DNA of 64,000 nucleotides from contig CAWDOU010000005.1 in NCBI GenBank assembly GCA_963804055.1, forward strand, positions 372,001 to 436,000, in the 5' to 3' direction. Under the pieces are notes generated by a model. That model saw nothing but the letters and a program-made list of their open reading frames with translations, made no database searches and had not been told where the DNA came from. This document shows positions 34,279 to 42,200 of this stretch, piece after piece (position 1 is the stretch's first letter; the number at the start of each line of letters is the position of its first letter). Made by a program: the position numbers and the translations under genes. Source of the stretch: Bog-473 sp963804055. GTDB taxonomy: Bacteria; Actinomycetota; Acidimicrobiia; Acidimicrobiales; RAAP-2.

Positions 34279-35556
34279 ATGGTCGATTTTGTCACTGGGC
34301 TGCGTTGTCGTGAATGTCAGCGTGCCTTCCCCGCCGAAGCCCTGCACGTCTGCGACTACTGCTTCGGGCCGCTGGAGGTCGCCTACGACTACGAGCGGAT
34401 CGCGGCGTCCATCAGCCGGGAGGCCATTGAGGCCGGTCCCCGCTCCATCTGGCGCTACCGGGACCTGCTCCCGGTCGACGACGCCACGCCGGTGGACCTC
34501 GGCGCCGGCTTCACCCCGCTGGTGCGGGCGGACCGGCTGGCCGCCGAGCTCGGGCTGGGCGAGCTGTGGATCAAGGACGACACCGCCAACCCCACCGGCT
34601 CGTTCAAGGACCGGGTGGTCTCCGTGGCGCTCACCAAGGCCCGCCAGCTCGGCTTCAAGGTGGCCGCCTGCGCCTCGACCGGCAACCTGGCCAACTCGGT
34701 GGCGGCCCACGCCGCCCGGGCCGGGATGGACTCGGTCGTCCTGATCCCCCACGACCTCGAGACGGCCAAGGTGACCATGACCGCCGTCTACGGCGGCACG
34801 GTCATCGCGGTGGAGGGGAACTACGACGACGTCAACCGCCTCTGTGCCGAGCTGACCAGCGAGCGCCCCAGCTGGGCCTTCGTCAACGTCAACGTGCGGA
34901 CCTACTACGCCGAGGGCTCCAAGACGCTGGCCTTCGAGATCGCCGAGCAGCTGGGCTGGCAGGCCCCGGACCACGTGGTGGTGCCGATCGGGTCGGGCAG
35001 CCAGCTGACCAAGGTGGCCAAGGGCTTCGCCGAGCTGGGCAAGGTCGGCCTCCTGCCCGAGGAGCCGTCGGTACGGGTGTCGGGCGCCCAGGCCGAGGGC
35101 TGCTCGCCCGTCGCCGCCGCCTTCCTCGAGGGCTCCGATGCCATCCGGCCGGTCAAGCCCAAGACGATCGCCAAGTCGCTGGCCATCGGCAACCCGGCCG
35201 ACGGCTGGTACGCCCTCGACGTGATCCGCCAGACGGGTGGCTCGTGCGCCGCCGTGACCGACGCCGAGATCATCGACGCCATCGGGCTGCTGGCCCGCAC
35301 CGAGGGGATCTTCGCCGAGACGGCCGGCGGGGTGACCATCGCCACCCTGTGCAAGCTGGCCGCTTCGGGGGCCATCCGCCCCGACGAACGGGTCGTGGCC
35401 CTGGTCACCGGGCACGGCCTCAAGACGGTGGAGGCCCTGGCCGGAGCGCCGGGCAGCGTCCCCACCGCCACGATCGCCCCCACGCTCGACGCCTTCGACG
35501 CCGCCGTGGACGACCACGAGGCCGGCAACGCCGACAGCAAGGAGAACGCCCGATGA
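34279..35556 (+). CDS. thrC: Threonine synthase-like PLP enzyme with zinc ribbon
   Basis: The 425-residue fold-type II PLP enzyme has an N-terminal zinc ribbon (RCREC at 9-12 and CDYC at 25-28), GAGFTPLVRADRLA, the PLP lysine in NPTGSFKDRVV, ASTGNLANSVAAHAARAG and the phosphate cup VVPIGSGSQL. Classic function is O-phosphohomoserine to threonine. However it is under a SAM riboswitch and overlaps a CysO-like sulfur carrier gene by four bases, so a sulfhydrylase role forming homocysteine is possible. Sequence alone does not decide. A GAGGAGGACCG site precedes the ATG. Confidence 0.85.
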   Translation: MVDFVTGLRCRECQRAFPAEALHVCDYCFGPLEVAYDYERIAASISREAIEAGPRSIWRYRDLLPVDDATPVDLGAGFTPLVRADRLAAELGLGELWIKDDTANPTGSFKDRVVSVALTKARQLGFKVAACASTGNLANSVAAHAARAGMDSVVLIPHDLETAKVTMTAVYGGTVIAVEGNYDDVNRLCAELTSERPSWAFVNVNVRTYYAEGSKTLAFEIAEQLGWQAPDHVVVPIGSGSQLTKVAKGFAELGKVGLLPEEPSVRVSGAQAEGCSPVAAAFLEGSDAIRPVKPKTIAKSLAIGNPADGWYALDVIRQTGGSCAAVTDAEIIDAIGLLARTEGIFAETAGGVTIATLCKLAASGAIRPDERVVALVTGHGLKTVEALAGAPGSVPTATIAPTLDAFDAAVDDHEAGNADSKENAR

Positions 35557-35828
35557 GCGTGACCGTCCGCATCCCCACCCAGCTGCGCACCCTGACCGCG
35601 GGCGCGGGCGAGGTCGAGGTGGAGGGGTCCTCGGTCGGCGAGGTCCTCAAGGCGGTCGACGCCGCCCACCCCGGCCTGGCCGAGCGCCTCTTCGACGAGG
35701 CCGGCAACCTGCGCCGCTTCGTCAACGTGTTCCTGGCCGACGAGGACGTCCGCTTCCTCGACGGCCTGGCCACGCCCGTCACCCCGGGCCAGACGCTCTC
35801 CATCGTCCCCGCCGTCGCCGGGGGCTGA
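35553..35828 (+). CDS. cysO: MoaD/ThiS-family sulfur carrier, CysO-like
   Basis: The 91-residue ubiquitin-fold protein starts SVTVRIPTQLRTLTAG, has LRRFVNVFLADEDVRFLDGLATPV and ends VPAVAGG, very close in pattern to mycobacterial CysO. The terminal Gly-Gly is where a thiocarboxylate forms after adenylation by a MoeZ/MoeB-like enzyme. CysO normally donates sulfur to CysM for cysteine; here the partner gene is the thrC-like enzyme it overlaps (ATGA). No cysM, mec or moeZ gene is in the window. Confidence 0.9.
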   Translation: MSVTVRIPTQLRTLTAGAGEVEVEGSSVGEVLKAVDAAHPGLAERLFDEAGNLRRFVNVFLADEDVRFLDGLATPVTPGQTLSIVPAVAGG

Positions 35829-35911
35829 ACCGGGCCCGGCCCCCCCACCCGGCCCCGGTGCCGGAGCGGGGCGCGTCGCCCTTGCGCATTGCGCCCTAAG
35901 GTGGTTACCTA

Positions 35912-35938
35912 TTAGCACTCACAAGACGAGAGTGCTAA
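35912..35938. promoter_or_regulatory. CIRCE element (HrcA operator)
   Basis: TTAGCACTC-N9-GAGTGCTAA is a perfect CIRCE inverted repeat, 16 bases before the groL ATG. HrcA bound here would repress groL until heat shock. TTGCGC at 35882-35887 and TTACCT at 35905-35910 with 17-bp spacing are a possible promoter just before it. Confidence 0.95.
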
Positions 35939-35954
35939 CGGAGGAATACACCAG

Positions 35955-37571
35955 ATGGCCAAGATCATCGCCTTCCAGGAGGACGCCCGCCGCGGCCTGG
36001 AGACCGGCATGAACAAGCTGGCGGACGCGGTCCGCGTGACCCTCGGCCCGAAGGGCCGCAACGTGGTGCTCGACAAGAAGTGGGGCGCCCCGACGATCAC
36101 CAACGACGGCGTGTCCATCGCCAAGGAGATCGACCTCGAGGACCCGTTCGAGCGGATCGGTGCCGAGCTGGTCAAGGAAGTGGCCAAGAAGACCGATGAC
36201 GTGGCCGGTGACGGCACCACCACGGCCACCGTCCTGGCCTGGGCCATGGTGCGCGAGGGCCTGCGCAACGTCGCCGCCGGGGCCAACCCGATGGCGCTCA
36301 AGCGGGGCATCGAGGCCGCCGTGGAGATCGCCGTGGGTGCCATCCACGGCATCGCCAAGGAGACCGAGTCCAAGGGGCAGATCGCCCAGGTGGCGTCCAT
36401 CTCGGCCGCCGACACCGAGATCGGCGAGATGATCTCCGAGGCCATCGACAAGGTGGGCCGCGACGGCGTCATCACCGTCGAGGAGTCGCAGACCTTCGGC
36501 ATGGACATGGACCTCGTCGAGGGCATGCGCTTCGACAAGGGCTACATCGCCCCGTACTTCGTGACCGACCCCGAGCGCATGGAGGCCTCCCTCGAGGACG
36601 CCTACGTGCTGCTGGTGGGCTCGAAGATCACGGCCGTGCGCGACCTCCTCCCCATCCTGGAGAAGGTCATCCAGAGCGGCAAGCCGCTGCTGATCATCGC
36701 CGAGGACGTGGAGGGCGAGGCCCTGGCCACCCTGGTGGTGAACAAGATCCGCGGCACCTTCCGTTCGGTCGCCGTCAAGGCCCCCGGGTTCGGCGAGCGC
36801 CGCAAGGCCATGCTGCAGGACATCGCCATCCTCACCGGCGGCCAGGTCGTCACCGAGGAGGTCGGCCTCAAGCTGGAGAACGTGACGCTGGACCTGCTGG
36901 GCACCGCCCGCAAGGTGGTCATCACCAAGGACGAGACCACCATCGTCGAGGGCGGCGGCACCGAGAGCGACATCAAGGGCCGCATCAACCAGATCAAGAC
37001 CGAGATTGAGAACACCGACTCGGACTACGACCGCGAGAAGCTCCAGGAGCGCCTGGCCAAGCTGTCAGGCGGCGTCGCCGTGATCAAGGTCGGGGCCGCC
37101 ACCGAGGTGGAGCTCAAGGAGAAGAAGCACCGCATCGAGGACGCCGTCTCCACGACGAAGGCCGCCATTGAGGAAGGCGTCGTGCCCGGAGGCGGGGTCG
37201 CCCTGCTGCGGGCCCAGACCGCCATCTTCGAAGGGGCCGACAAGCTCGAGGGCGACGAGGCCACCGGGGCCCGCATCGTCGGCAAGGCCGTCGAGGAGCC
37301 GCTGAAGCAGATTGCGGTCAACGCCGGCCTCGAGGGCGGCGTCATCATTGAGAAGGTGCGCAACCTCAAGGGCTCGCACGGCCTCAACGCCGCCACTGGC
37401 GAGTACGAGGACCTCTTCAAGACCGGCGTCATCGACGCCGCCAAGGTGACCCGCTCGGCGCTGCAGAACGCGGCGTCCATCGCGGCGCTGTTCCTCACCA
37501 CCGAGGCGGTCATCGTGGACAAGCCCGAGGAAGAGGCGCCCGCCATGCCCGGCGGGATGGACGACTACTAG
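35955..37571 (+). CDS. groL: 60-kDa chaperonin GroEL
   Basis: The 538-residue chaperonin begins AKIIAFQEDARRGLETGMNKLADAV and has the ATP motif VAGDGTTTATVLAWAMVREGL, the family signature AAIEEGVVPGGGVALL and a C-terminus EEEAPAMPGGMDDY. It folds proteins with GroES in the cytoplasm. No groES precedes it, so this is a stand-alone copy; the short GGM tail fits a normal chaperonin rather than the His-rich GroEL1 type. Expression is under the CIRCE element; GGAGG lies before the ATG. Confidence 0.97.
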   Translation: MAKIIAFQEDARRGLETGMNKLADAVRVTLGPKGRNVVLDKKWGAPTITNDGVSIAKEIDLEDPFERIGAELVKEVAKKTDDVAGDGTTTATVLAWAMVREGLRNVAAGANPMALKRGIEAAVEIAVGAIHGIAKETESKGQIAQVASISAADTEIGEMISEAIDKVGRDGVITVEESQTFGMDMDLVEGMRFDKGYIAPYFVTDPERMEASLEDAYVLLVGSKITAVRDLLPILEKVIQSGKPLLIIAEDVEGEALATLVVNKIRGTFRSVAVKAPGFGERRKAMLQDIAILTGGQVVTEEVGLKLENVTLDLLGTARKVVITKDETTIVEGGGTESDIKGRINQIKTEIENTDSDYDREKLQERLAKLSGGVAVIKVGAATEVELKEKKHRIEDAVSTTKAAIEEGVVPGGGVALLRAQTAIFEGADKLEGDEATGARIVGKAVEEPLKQIAVNAGLEGGVIIEKVRNLKGSHGLNAATGEYEDLFKTGVIDAAKVTRSALQNAASIAALFLTTEAVIVDKPEEEAPAMPGGMDDY

Positions 37572-37633
37572 ACCGGCTCCGAGCTGGTCCGGGACGGGGC
37601 TGTCATCCTCTTGCCACGGCGCTGCAACAGGCC

Positions 37634-37660
37634 GGGGTGAGACTGGAGAGGCCTCACCCC
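37634..37660 (+). terminator. First hairpin downstream of groL
   Basis: GGGGTGAG (37634-37641) pairs with CTCACCCC (37653-37660) across an 11-base loop, 63 bases after the groL stop. It precedes a stronger hairpin and may be part of a tandem terminator. Confidence 0.45.
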
Positions 37661-37677
37661 CAACCGAGGCTGAAATG

Positions 37678-37705
37678 GTGCGCCCGGCCGCGAGGCCGGG
37701 CGCAC
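37678..37705 (+). terminator. Strong terminator hairpin after groL
   Basis: GTGCGCCCGGCC-GCGA-GGCCGGGCGCAC is a perfect 12-bp stem with a GCGA (GNRA) loop, followed by TGTCTCT. It separates groL from the hemQ promoter at 37731. Confidence 0.75.
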
Positions 37706-37730
37706 TGTCTCTGGGGGACGGGCGCTTCTC

Positions 37731-37736
37731 TACACT
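37731..37736 (+). promoter_or_regulatory. Leaderless -10 box TACACT for hemQ
   Basis: TACACT ends six bases before the hemQ GTG at 37743; no ribosome site is present. The arrangement equals that before the MerR-type gene at 208. Confidence 0.55.
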
Positions 37737-37742
37737 GACGGC

Positions 37743-38417
37743 GTGGCCCTGACCCCGACGACCGGCTGGGGTGTGCTCCACCTGTTCTGCCGGCCGACCC
37801 CCGACTTCGACGCCAACGCCCTGCGCAAGGCCGTCAGCGCCGCCGAGGCCGACGGCTACCAGGTGGTCCCGGTCGCGATGTTGGGGCACAAGGCGGATCT
37901 CGGCCTCATGGCGCTCGGCCCCGACGCCTGGCGGCTGCGCCGCCTGCAGACCGAGGTGGTGGGCTCCGGGCTGGTCGTCGTGGAGTCGTACGTCTCGCTG
38001 ACCGAGGTCTCCGAGTACGCCGCCGGTGTCCCCGAGGAGCTCCGCCGGGCCCGGCTCTTCCCCCAGCTGCCCCCGGAGGGCAAGGACGCATTCTGCTTCT
38101 ACCCGATGAGCAAGCGCCGGGGCGAGCGGGACAACTGGTATGCCCTCGGGTTCGACGAGCGCAAGGAGCTGATGCTGGGCCACGGCAAGGTGGGGCGGAC
38201 CTTCCACGGCCGGGTGCTCCAGGTCATCACCGGATCGACCGGCCTCGACGACTACGAGTGGGGCGTCACGCTGTTCGGCGTGCATCCCGACGACCTCAAG
38301 GAGTGCGTCTACCTGATGCGCTTCGACGAAGCCTCGGCCCGTTACGCCGAATTCGGGCCCTTCTACACGGGCATGGTCGGCCCGCTCGACGACGTGCTGT
38401 CGGCCCTGGGCGCCTGA
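37743..38417 (+). CDS. hemQ: Chlorite dismutase-family protein HemQ (coproheme decarboxylase)
   Basis: The 224-residue protein is an alpha-beta barrel of the Cld family. FCFYPMSKRRGERDNWYALGF contains the Tyr that takes part in coproheme decarboxylation and ERKELMLGHGKVGRTF carries the proximal-region His. The Arg of true chlorite dismutases is not apparent. It makes heme b from coproheme with peroxide, the last step of the Gram-positive coproporphyrin-dependent route. The other heme genes are not in this window. GTG start, likely leaderless. Confidence 0.92.
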   Translation: MALTPTTGWGVLHLFCRPTPDFDANALRKAVSAAEADGYQVVPVAMLGHKADLGLMALGPDAWRLRRLQTEVVGSGLVVVESYVSLTEVSEYAAGVPEELRRARLFPQLPPEGKDAFCFYPMSKRRGERDNWYALGFDERKELMLGHGKVGRTFHGRVLQVITGSTGLDDYEWGVTLFGVHPDDLKECVYLMRFDEASARYAEFGPFYTGMVGPLDDVLSALGA

Positions 38418-38427
38418 GCCCGAGGCC

Positions 38428-39273
38428 GTGACCGTCACCGCCCCGCCTGCCGCGACCGCGTCGCTCGAGGATCTCCGCGGTGCACTGCGCCGCCTGGGGC
38501 GCGTGGTGGTGGCGTTCAGCGGCGGGGCCGACTCGTCGCTGCTGGCCAAGGTGGCGCACGACACGCTGGGACGCGACGCCGTGCTCTGCGTGACCGCGCT
38601 GTCGCCGTCGTTGGCCGGCACGGAGGAGGCCGACTGCCGCGCCCTGGCCGACGAGTGGGACCTGCGCTGGGTCGGCGTGCCGACCGCCGAAATGGAGGAC
38701 GCGGCCTACGTCGCCAACGGCCCCGATCGCTGCGCCCGCTGCAAGACAGCGCTGATGGCCGCCGTGGGCCCGCTGGCCGCGGCCGAGGGCGCCACGGTGG
38801 TGCTGGGCGTGAACGTGAGCGACCTGGGCGACCACCGGCCGGGCCAGGCGGCGGCTGCAGCGGCCGGCGCCGTCTTCCCGCTGGTCGAGGCCGGTTTCGG
38901 CAAGGACGACATCCGGCGCTGGTCCCGTGATCTCGGGCTGCGCACCTGGGACAAGCCCGCCGCGGCGTGCCTGGCCTCGCGCCTGCCCTACGGCACGCCG
39001 GTCACCCTCGGCCGGCTGGCCGCGGTCGAGGCGGCCGAATCGGCCCTCCACGCGCTCGGCTTGGGGCAGTTGCGGGTGCGCCACCACGGCGACGCCGCCC
39101 GCCTGGAGGTCGAGGTCGCCGCGCTGGCCGAGGTGGTGGCGCGCCGGGACGAGGTCGTCGAGGCGGTACGCGCGGCGGGGTTCCGCTTCGTCGCGCTGGA
39201 CCTGGAAGGCTTCCGGTCCGGCAGCCTGAACCGCGGTCTGCCCGAGGCGGCGGCGAACGAGGAGGAGCAGTGA
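38428..39273 (+). CDS. larE: ATP-dependent sacrificial sulfur transferase LarE
   Basis: The 281-residue PP-loop protein has VVAFSGGADSSLLAKVAHD for ATP, RCARCKTALM, LGVNVSDLGDHRPGQ and KPAAACLASRLPYGT, where the Cys is in the place of the sacrificial sulfur donor of LarE. LarE adds sulfur to the nickel-pincer nucleotide precursor made by LarB. larB and larC are in this window 12-15 kb away, supporting the call over the related ExsB/GMPS-like enzymes. It starts 11 bases after hemQ with a GTG, and overlaps a NIL-domain gene. Confidence 0.88.
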   Translation: MTVTAPPAATASLEDLRGALRRLGRVVVAFSGGADSSLLAKVAHDTLGRDAVLCVTALSPSLAGTEEADCRALADEWDLRWVGVPTAEMEDAAYVANGPDRCARCKTALMAAVGPLAAAEGATVVLGVNVSDLGDHRPGQAAAAAAGAVFPLVEAGFGKDDIRRWSRDLGLRTWDKPAAACLASRLPYGTPVTLGRLAAVEAAESALHALGLGQLRVRHHGDAARLEVEVAALAEVVARRDEVVEAVRAAGFRFVALDLEGFRSGSLNRGLPEAAANEEEQ

Positions 39274-39515
39274 GCGAGGTCCGGGTCAAGGTCAAGCTGA
39301 CGTTCCCCGAGTCCGAGGTCCGGCGGGCCGTGCTCGCCACCCTCGTGCGGCGTTTCGATGTCGACCCCGACATCCGCCGGGCCGACGTGGAGGAGCACCG
39401 GGGCTGGATCGTGTGCGAAATGGACGGTCAGTCGGCCCAGGTGGAGGCCGCGCTGGACTGGCTGCGCGGCGAAGGCATCACGGTGGACCTGCTGGGGGAC
39501 GTGCTCGAAGGCTGA
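39270..39515 (+). CDS. NIL-domain protein
   Basis: The 81-residue protein, SEVRVKVKLTFPESEVRRAVLATLVRRFDVD and ALDWLRGEGITVDLLGDVLEG, looks like a free-standing NIL domain, the small ferredoxin-like domain found at the C-terminus of methionine importer ATPases (MetN) and in some 4Fe-4S proteins. It has one Cys. It overlaps larE by four bases, so the pair is co-translated; it might bind an amino acid or sulfur compound and sense or aid LarE. Function unknown. Confidence 0.75.
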   Translation: MSEVRVKVKLTFPESEVRRAVLATLVRRFDVDPDIRRADVEEHRGWIVCEMDGQSAQVEAALDWLRGEGITVDLLGDVLEG

Positions 39516-39549
39516 CCTTCGGGGCGGGAGCCCCGGCCGGCCCGGGGGA

Positions 39550-39738
39550 TCAGCTCTCGTCGGGGTTCTGGGGCACGTGCCACCCGGCCGAGGAGACCCG
39601 GCGGGGCTCGTAGAACACGCAGCCCTCGGGGCAGGCGAAGGGCAGCGGCTCGTTGGCGTCGACCTTGCAGCGCTCGAGGCGCTCGCCCCGGGGCGTGGTC
39701 CGCATCACGTAGTGACGGCAATCCTCGTTGACGGACAC
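39550..39738 (-). CDS. Small Cys-containing conserved-type protein
   Basis: The 62-residue frame SVNEDCRHYVMRTTPRGERLERCKVDANEP then FACPEGCVFYEPRR has Cys at 7, 24, 36 and 40, a spacing that could bind zinc or an iron-sulfur cluster. It reads as real protein and sits in a 300-base gap between larE-NIL and the Nudix gene on the opposite strand. A GTG start at 39738 is assumed. No known family; the pattern reminds me of short actinobacterial hypothetical proteins. Confidence 0.6.
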   Translation of the reverse strand: MSVNEDCRHYVMRTTPRGERLERCKVDANEPLPFACPEGCVFYEPRRVSSAGWHVPQNPDES

Positions 39739-39769
39739 GCCCCATTCTGGCCCAGGCGGCGGGCCGCGG

Positions 39770-39775
39770 TAGCGT
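39770..39775 (+). promoter_or_regulatory. Leaderless -10 box TAGCGT for the Nudix gene
   Basis: TAGCGT ends eight bases before the GTG at 39784 and no ribosome site is seen. This fits the leaderless pattern of the window. Confidence 0.4.
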
Positions 39776-39783
39776 CACCGCTC

Positions 39784-40494
39784 GTGGACCACAGTGCCGA
39801 CCGCGACGTCCCCCTCAAGACGCTGCTGCGCTGGAGCGAGACCCTGTCGGGCATCGCCCGCACCGGGCTGGGCTTCACCGAGAGCCTCTACGAGAAGGAG
39901 CGCTTCGAGGAGATCCTCAAGGTGGCCGCGGACATCCGCACCGAGGCCGACGGTGAGAGCGAGGACCCCGACTACGCCGGCGGGCTGGTCCAGGAGTGGA
40001 TGGACACCGTCGGCAAGGGCGTCCCGGGCTACGTCACCCCCAAGGTGGCCGTGGGTGCCGCCGTCGGCAACGACAAGGGGGAGCTCCTCCTCATTCAGCG
40101 GGCCGACTCGGGCATCTGGCTCTACCCGACCGGGTGGTGCGACGTGGGCTACTCGGCGGCCGAGGTGGTGGTGAAGGAGGTCGAGGAGGAGACCGGCATC
40201 ATCGCGGAGCCGGTGCGCCTCATCGCCGTCCTCGACGGCCTGCGCCTCGGCTTCACCCGCGTGCCGCTCTACTCGCTCCTCTTCTACTGCAAGGCGGTGG
40301 GCGGCGAGCTGGCGCCGCACCCACTCGAGACGCGCGACGTCGGCTGGTTCACCCGCGACACGCTGCCCCAGCCGTTGGTCGGGTCCGACCGCTGGGGCGA
40401 GCACGTCTTCGCCGCCATCAACGGCGAGCGGCGCGACGTGCTCTACGACAGCGTGCGCCAACCGATGTGGCGGGGCGAGTCGACCACGTCGTGA
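39784..40494 (+). CDS. Nudix hydrolase with N-terminal Nudix_N-like domain
   Basis: The 236-residue protein has a helical N-terminal domain (LKTLLRWSETLSGIARTGLGFTESLYEKERF) like that of the CDP-choline/ADP-ribose pyrophosphatase subfamily, then the Nudix box WCDVGYSAAEVVVKEVEEETGI. The box has Tyr where the first Glu is usual and Lys for Arg, a variant I associate with this subfamily. It should cleave a nucleoside diphosphate linked to another moiety. Start GTG at 39784; the next gene overlaps by four bases. Confidence 0.85.
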   Translation: MDHSADRDVPLKTLLRWSETLSGIARTGLGFTESLYEKERFEEILKVAADIRTEADGESEDPDYAGGLVQEWMDTVGKGVPGYVTPKVAVGAAVGNDKGELLLIQRADSGIWLYPTGWCDVGYSAAEVVVKEVEEETGIIAEPVRLIAVLDGLRLGFTRVPLYSLLFYCKAVGGELAPHPLETRDVGWFTRDTLPQPLVGSDRWGEHVFAAINGERRDVLYDSVRQPMWRGESTTS

Positions 40495-40931
40495 TCGCGG
40501 TCGAGGCCGCCGCCATCGTCGACGACGACCTGTGCACGGCGGTCGACCGCCTCGTGTCCCAGCTCTCCCGCTCCTCGGGGCCGCCCAGCCGTTCGGTGTT
40601 GGAGCGGATCGTGGCCGACGATGCCACCACGCTCTTCGTGGCCCGTGGCGAGGACGGCATCGTCGGCATGCTGACGCTGGCGACCTTCCAGATCCCGACC
40701 GGCGTGCGGGCCTGGATCGAGGACGTGGTGGTGGACGAGACTGCCCGGGGGACGGGGGTGGCGGTGGCCCTCGTGCAGGCTGCGCTCGACCTGTCGGCCG
40801 CGCTCGGCGCACGCACGGTCGACCTCACGTCGCGGCCCCACCGCGAGGCGGCCAACCGGCTGTACCTGCGCATGGGTTTCGAGGTCAGGCAGACCAACGT
40901 GTATCGACGGACGCTCGGGGATCCGGGATAG
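40491..40931 (+). CDS. GNAT-family N-acetyltransferase
   Basis: The 146-residue acetyltransferase has ARGEDGIVGMLTLATFQIPTG, WIEDVVVDETARGTGVAVALVQ (acetyl-CoA loop RGTGVA) and LTSRPHREAANRLYLRMGFEVRQTNVYR, typical of the GNAT fold. The substrate is unknown. It overlaps the Nudix gene as GTGA, so the two are co-expressed. Confidence 0.87.
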   Translation: MIAVEAAAIVDDDLCTAVDRLVSQLSRSSGPPSRSVLERIVADDATTLFVARGEDGIVGMLTLATFQIPTGVRAWIEDVVVDETARGTGVAVALVQAALDLSAALGARTVDLTSRPHREAANRLYLRMGFEVRQTNVYRRTLGDPG

Positions 40932-41014
40932 GCACGCGTCACCGCGACGCCGGCGCCCTCGCCCCCTCGCCTGCGGCACCCCGAAGTGCGACACTGTGGG
41001 GCGGAGGTGACGCG

Positions 41015-41449
41015 ATGAGGCGGTTGGGTCGGGCGACGACGGGCTTCCTGGTCCTGGCCGCGCTGCTCCTCGTGAGCCAATTCGTATCGGCGTTCTTCGT
41101 GCGCGTGACGGTGCGGGCGGAGCCGACCGGCGCCGGCTGGGTGGTGCCGCCCACGAAGACGTACATGCAGGCCTTCGGCGCGTCCGAGGCGATCCTCACG
41201 CTGCTGAGCCTCGGCGCACTCGTCGTGGTGGGCTCGGTACTGGTGCGACGCGGTGCGCGCGGTGCGCCCGGTGCCGGCGCGCTCGCGTGGGGCGTGTCCG
41301 CCGCGGCGGCGGTCCTGGGCCTGGTCGGGTTCGTCTACCTGTTCGGGGTTGGGGTGTGCCTGCTCGTGGCGTGCGCCACGGTGCCGCGCCGCCCGCCGAC
41401 GGACGCGGCGCACCGGCGCTCGTCCGTCGCATCGGATACGACGGGCTGA
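41015..41449 (+). CDS. Small membrane protein, function unknown
   Basis: The 144-residue protein has three or four hydrophobic segments (TTGFLVLAALLLVSQFVSAFF; EAILTLLSLGALVVVGSVLV; LAWGVSAAAAVLGLVGFVYLF; GVGVCLLVACATV) and a basic Thr/Arg-rich tail. GCGGAGGTGACGCG gives a ribosome site. No family recognised. Its 3' end faces the repeat protein gene 16 bases away. Confidence 0.65.
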   Translation: MRRLGRATTGFLVLAALLLVSQFVSAFFVRVTVRAEPTGAGWVVPPTKTYMQAFGASEAILTLLSLGALVVVGSVLVRRGARGAPGAGALAWGVSAAAAVLGLVGFVYLFGVGVCLLVACATVPRRPPTDAAHRRSSVASDTTG

Positions 41450-41465
41450 GCTCCGGCGGTCCGCC

Positions 41466-42200
41466 TCACCCCATGGCCACGATCGGTGCGTCGAGTGCGA
41501 GGCCACCCATCGACCCGTTGAAGACGGCGTCGCCGTAGCTGAAGATGCCGCCGTCGGAGGCGACCTCCCAGTACCCTCCGCCGCCGGGCGTACCCTGCAA
41601 GCCGACGATCGGCTTGGCCAGTGTGAGGTTCCCGGCGGACCCGTGGAAGCCGGCGTCGCCGTAGTTGAAGATGCCGCCGTCGGAGCCGACGAGCCAGTAG
41701 CCGTGGCCCGAGGCGGTGGCGGCCATGCCGACGATGGGCCTGTTGAGGTGGATGGCGCCGGTCGACCCGTAGAACTGCGCGTCGCCGTAGCTGAAGATGC
41801 CGCCGTCGGAGGCGACGAGCCAGTACCCGCCGCCATCGGGGGTGGCGGCCATGCCGACGATCGGCTTGTTGAGGTGGATGGCCCCGGTCGAGCCGTAGAA
41901 GTGCGCGTCGCCGTAGCTGAAGATGCCGCCGTCGGAGGCGACGAGCCAGTACCCGCCGCCATCGGGGGTGGCGGCCATGCCGACGATCGGCTTGTTGAGG
42001 TGGATGGCCCCGGTCGAGCCGTAGAAGTGCGCGTCGCCGTAGCTGAAGATGCCGCCGTCGGAGGCCACCTCCCAGTACCCGCCAGCGTCGGGAGTGTCGG
42101 CCAGGCCCACGATCGGCGCGTTGAGGTGTTGGCCGCCCATGGACCCCAGGAAGGGCTGGCAGAAGGAGAAGATGCCCCCGTCGGAGGCGACCAGGCGGTA
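41466..42200 (-). repeat. Tandem 126-bp coding repeats, six units
   Basis: Six units of 126 bp (42 codons; first 41, last 35 codons) encode the SDGG repeats. Units at 41815-41940 and 41941-42066 are identical in 125 of 126 bases, and the identity at 126-base offset extends back to 41776. Others have diverged, so one unit was duplicated or converted recently. Confidence 0.9.

Noticed and set aside
38428..39273. larE as a queuosine-type ExsB or GMP synthase
   Set aside because: The sacrificial-Cys region PAAACLASR, length and presence of larB and larC fit LarE.
41466..42200. Regular repeats that might be a CRISPR array or satellite
   Set aside because: Period is 126 bp, in frame, without unique spacers, and encodes a continuous secreted protein; it is a coding repeat.
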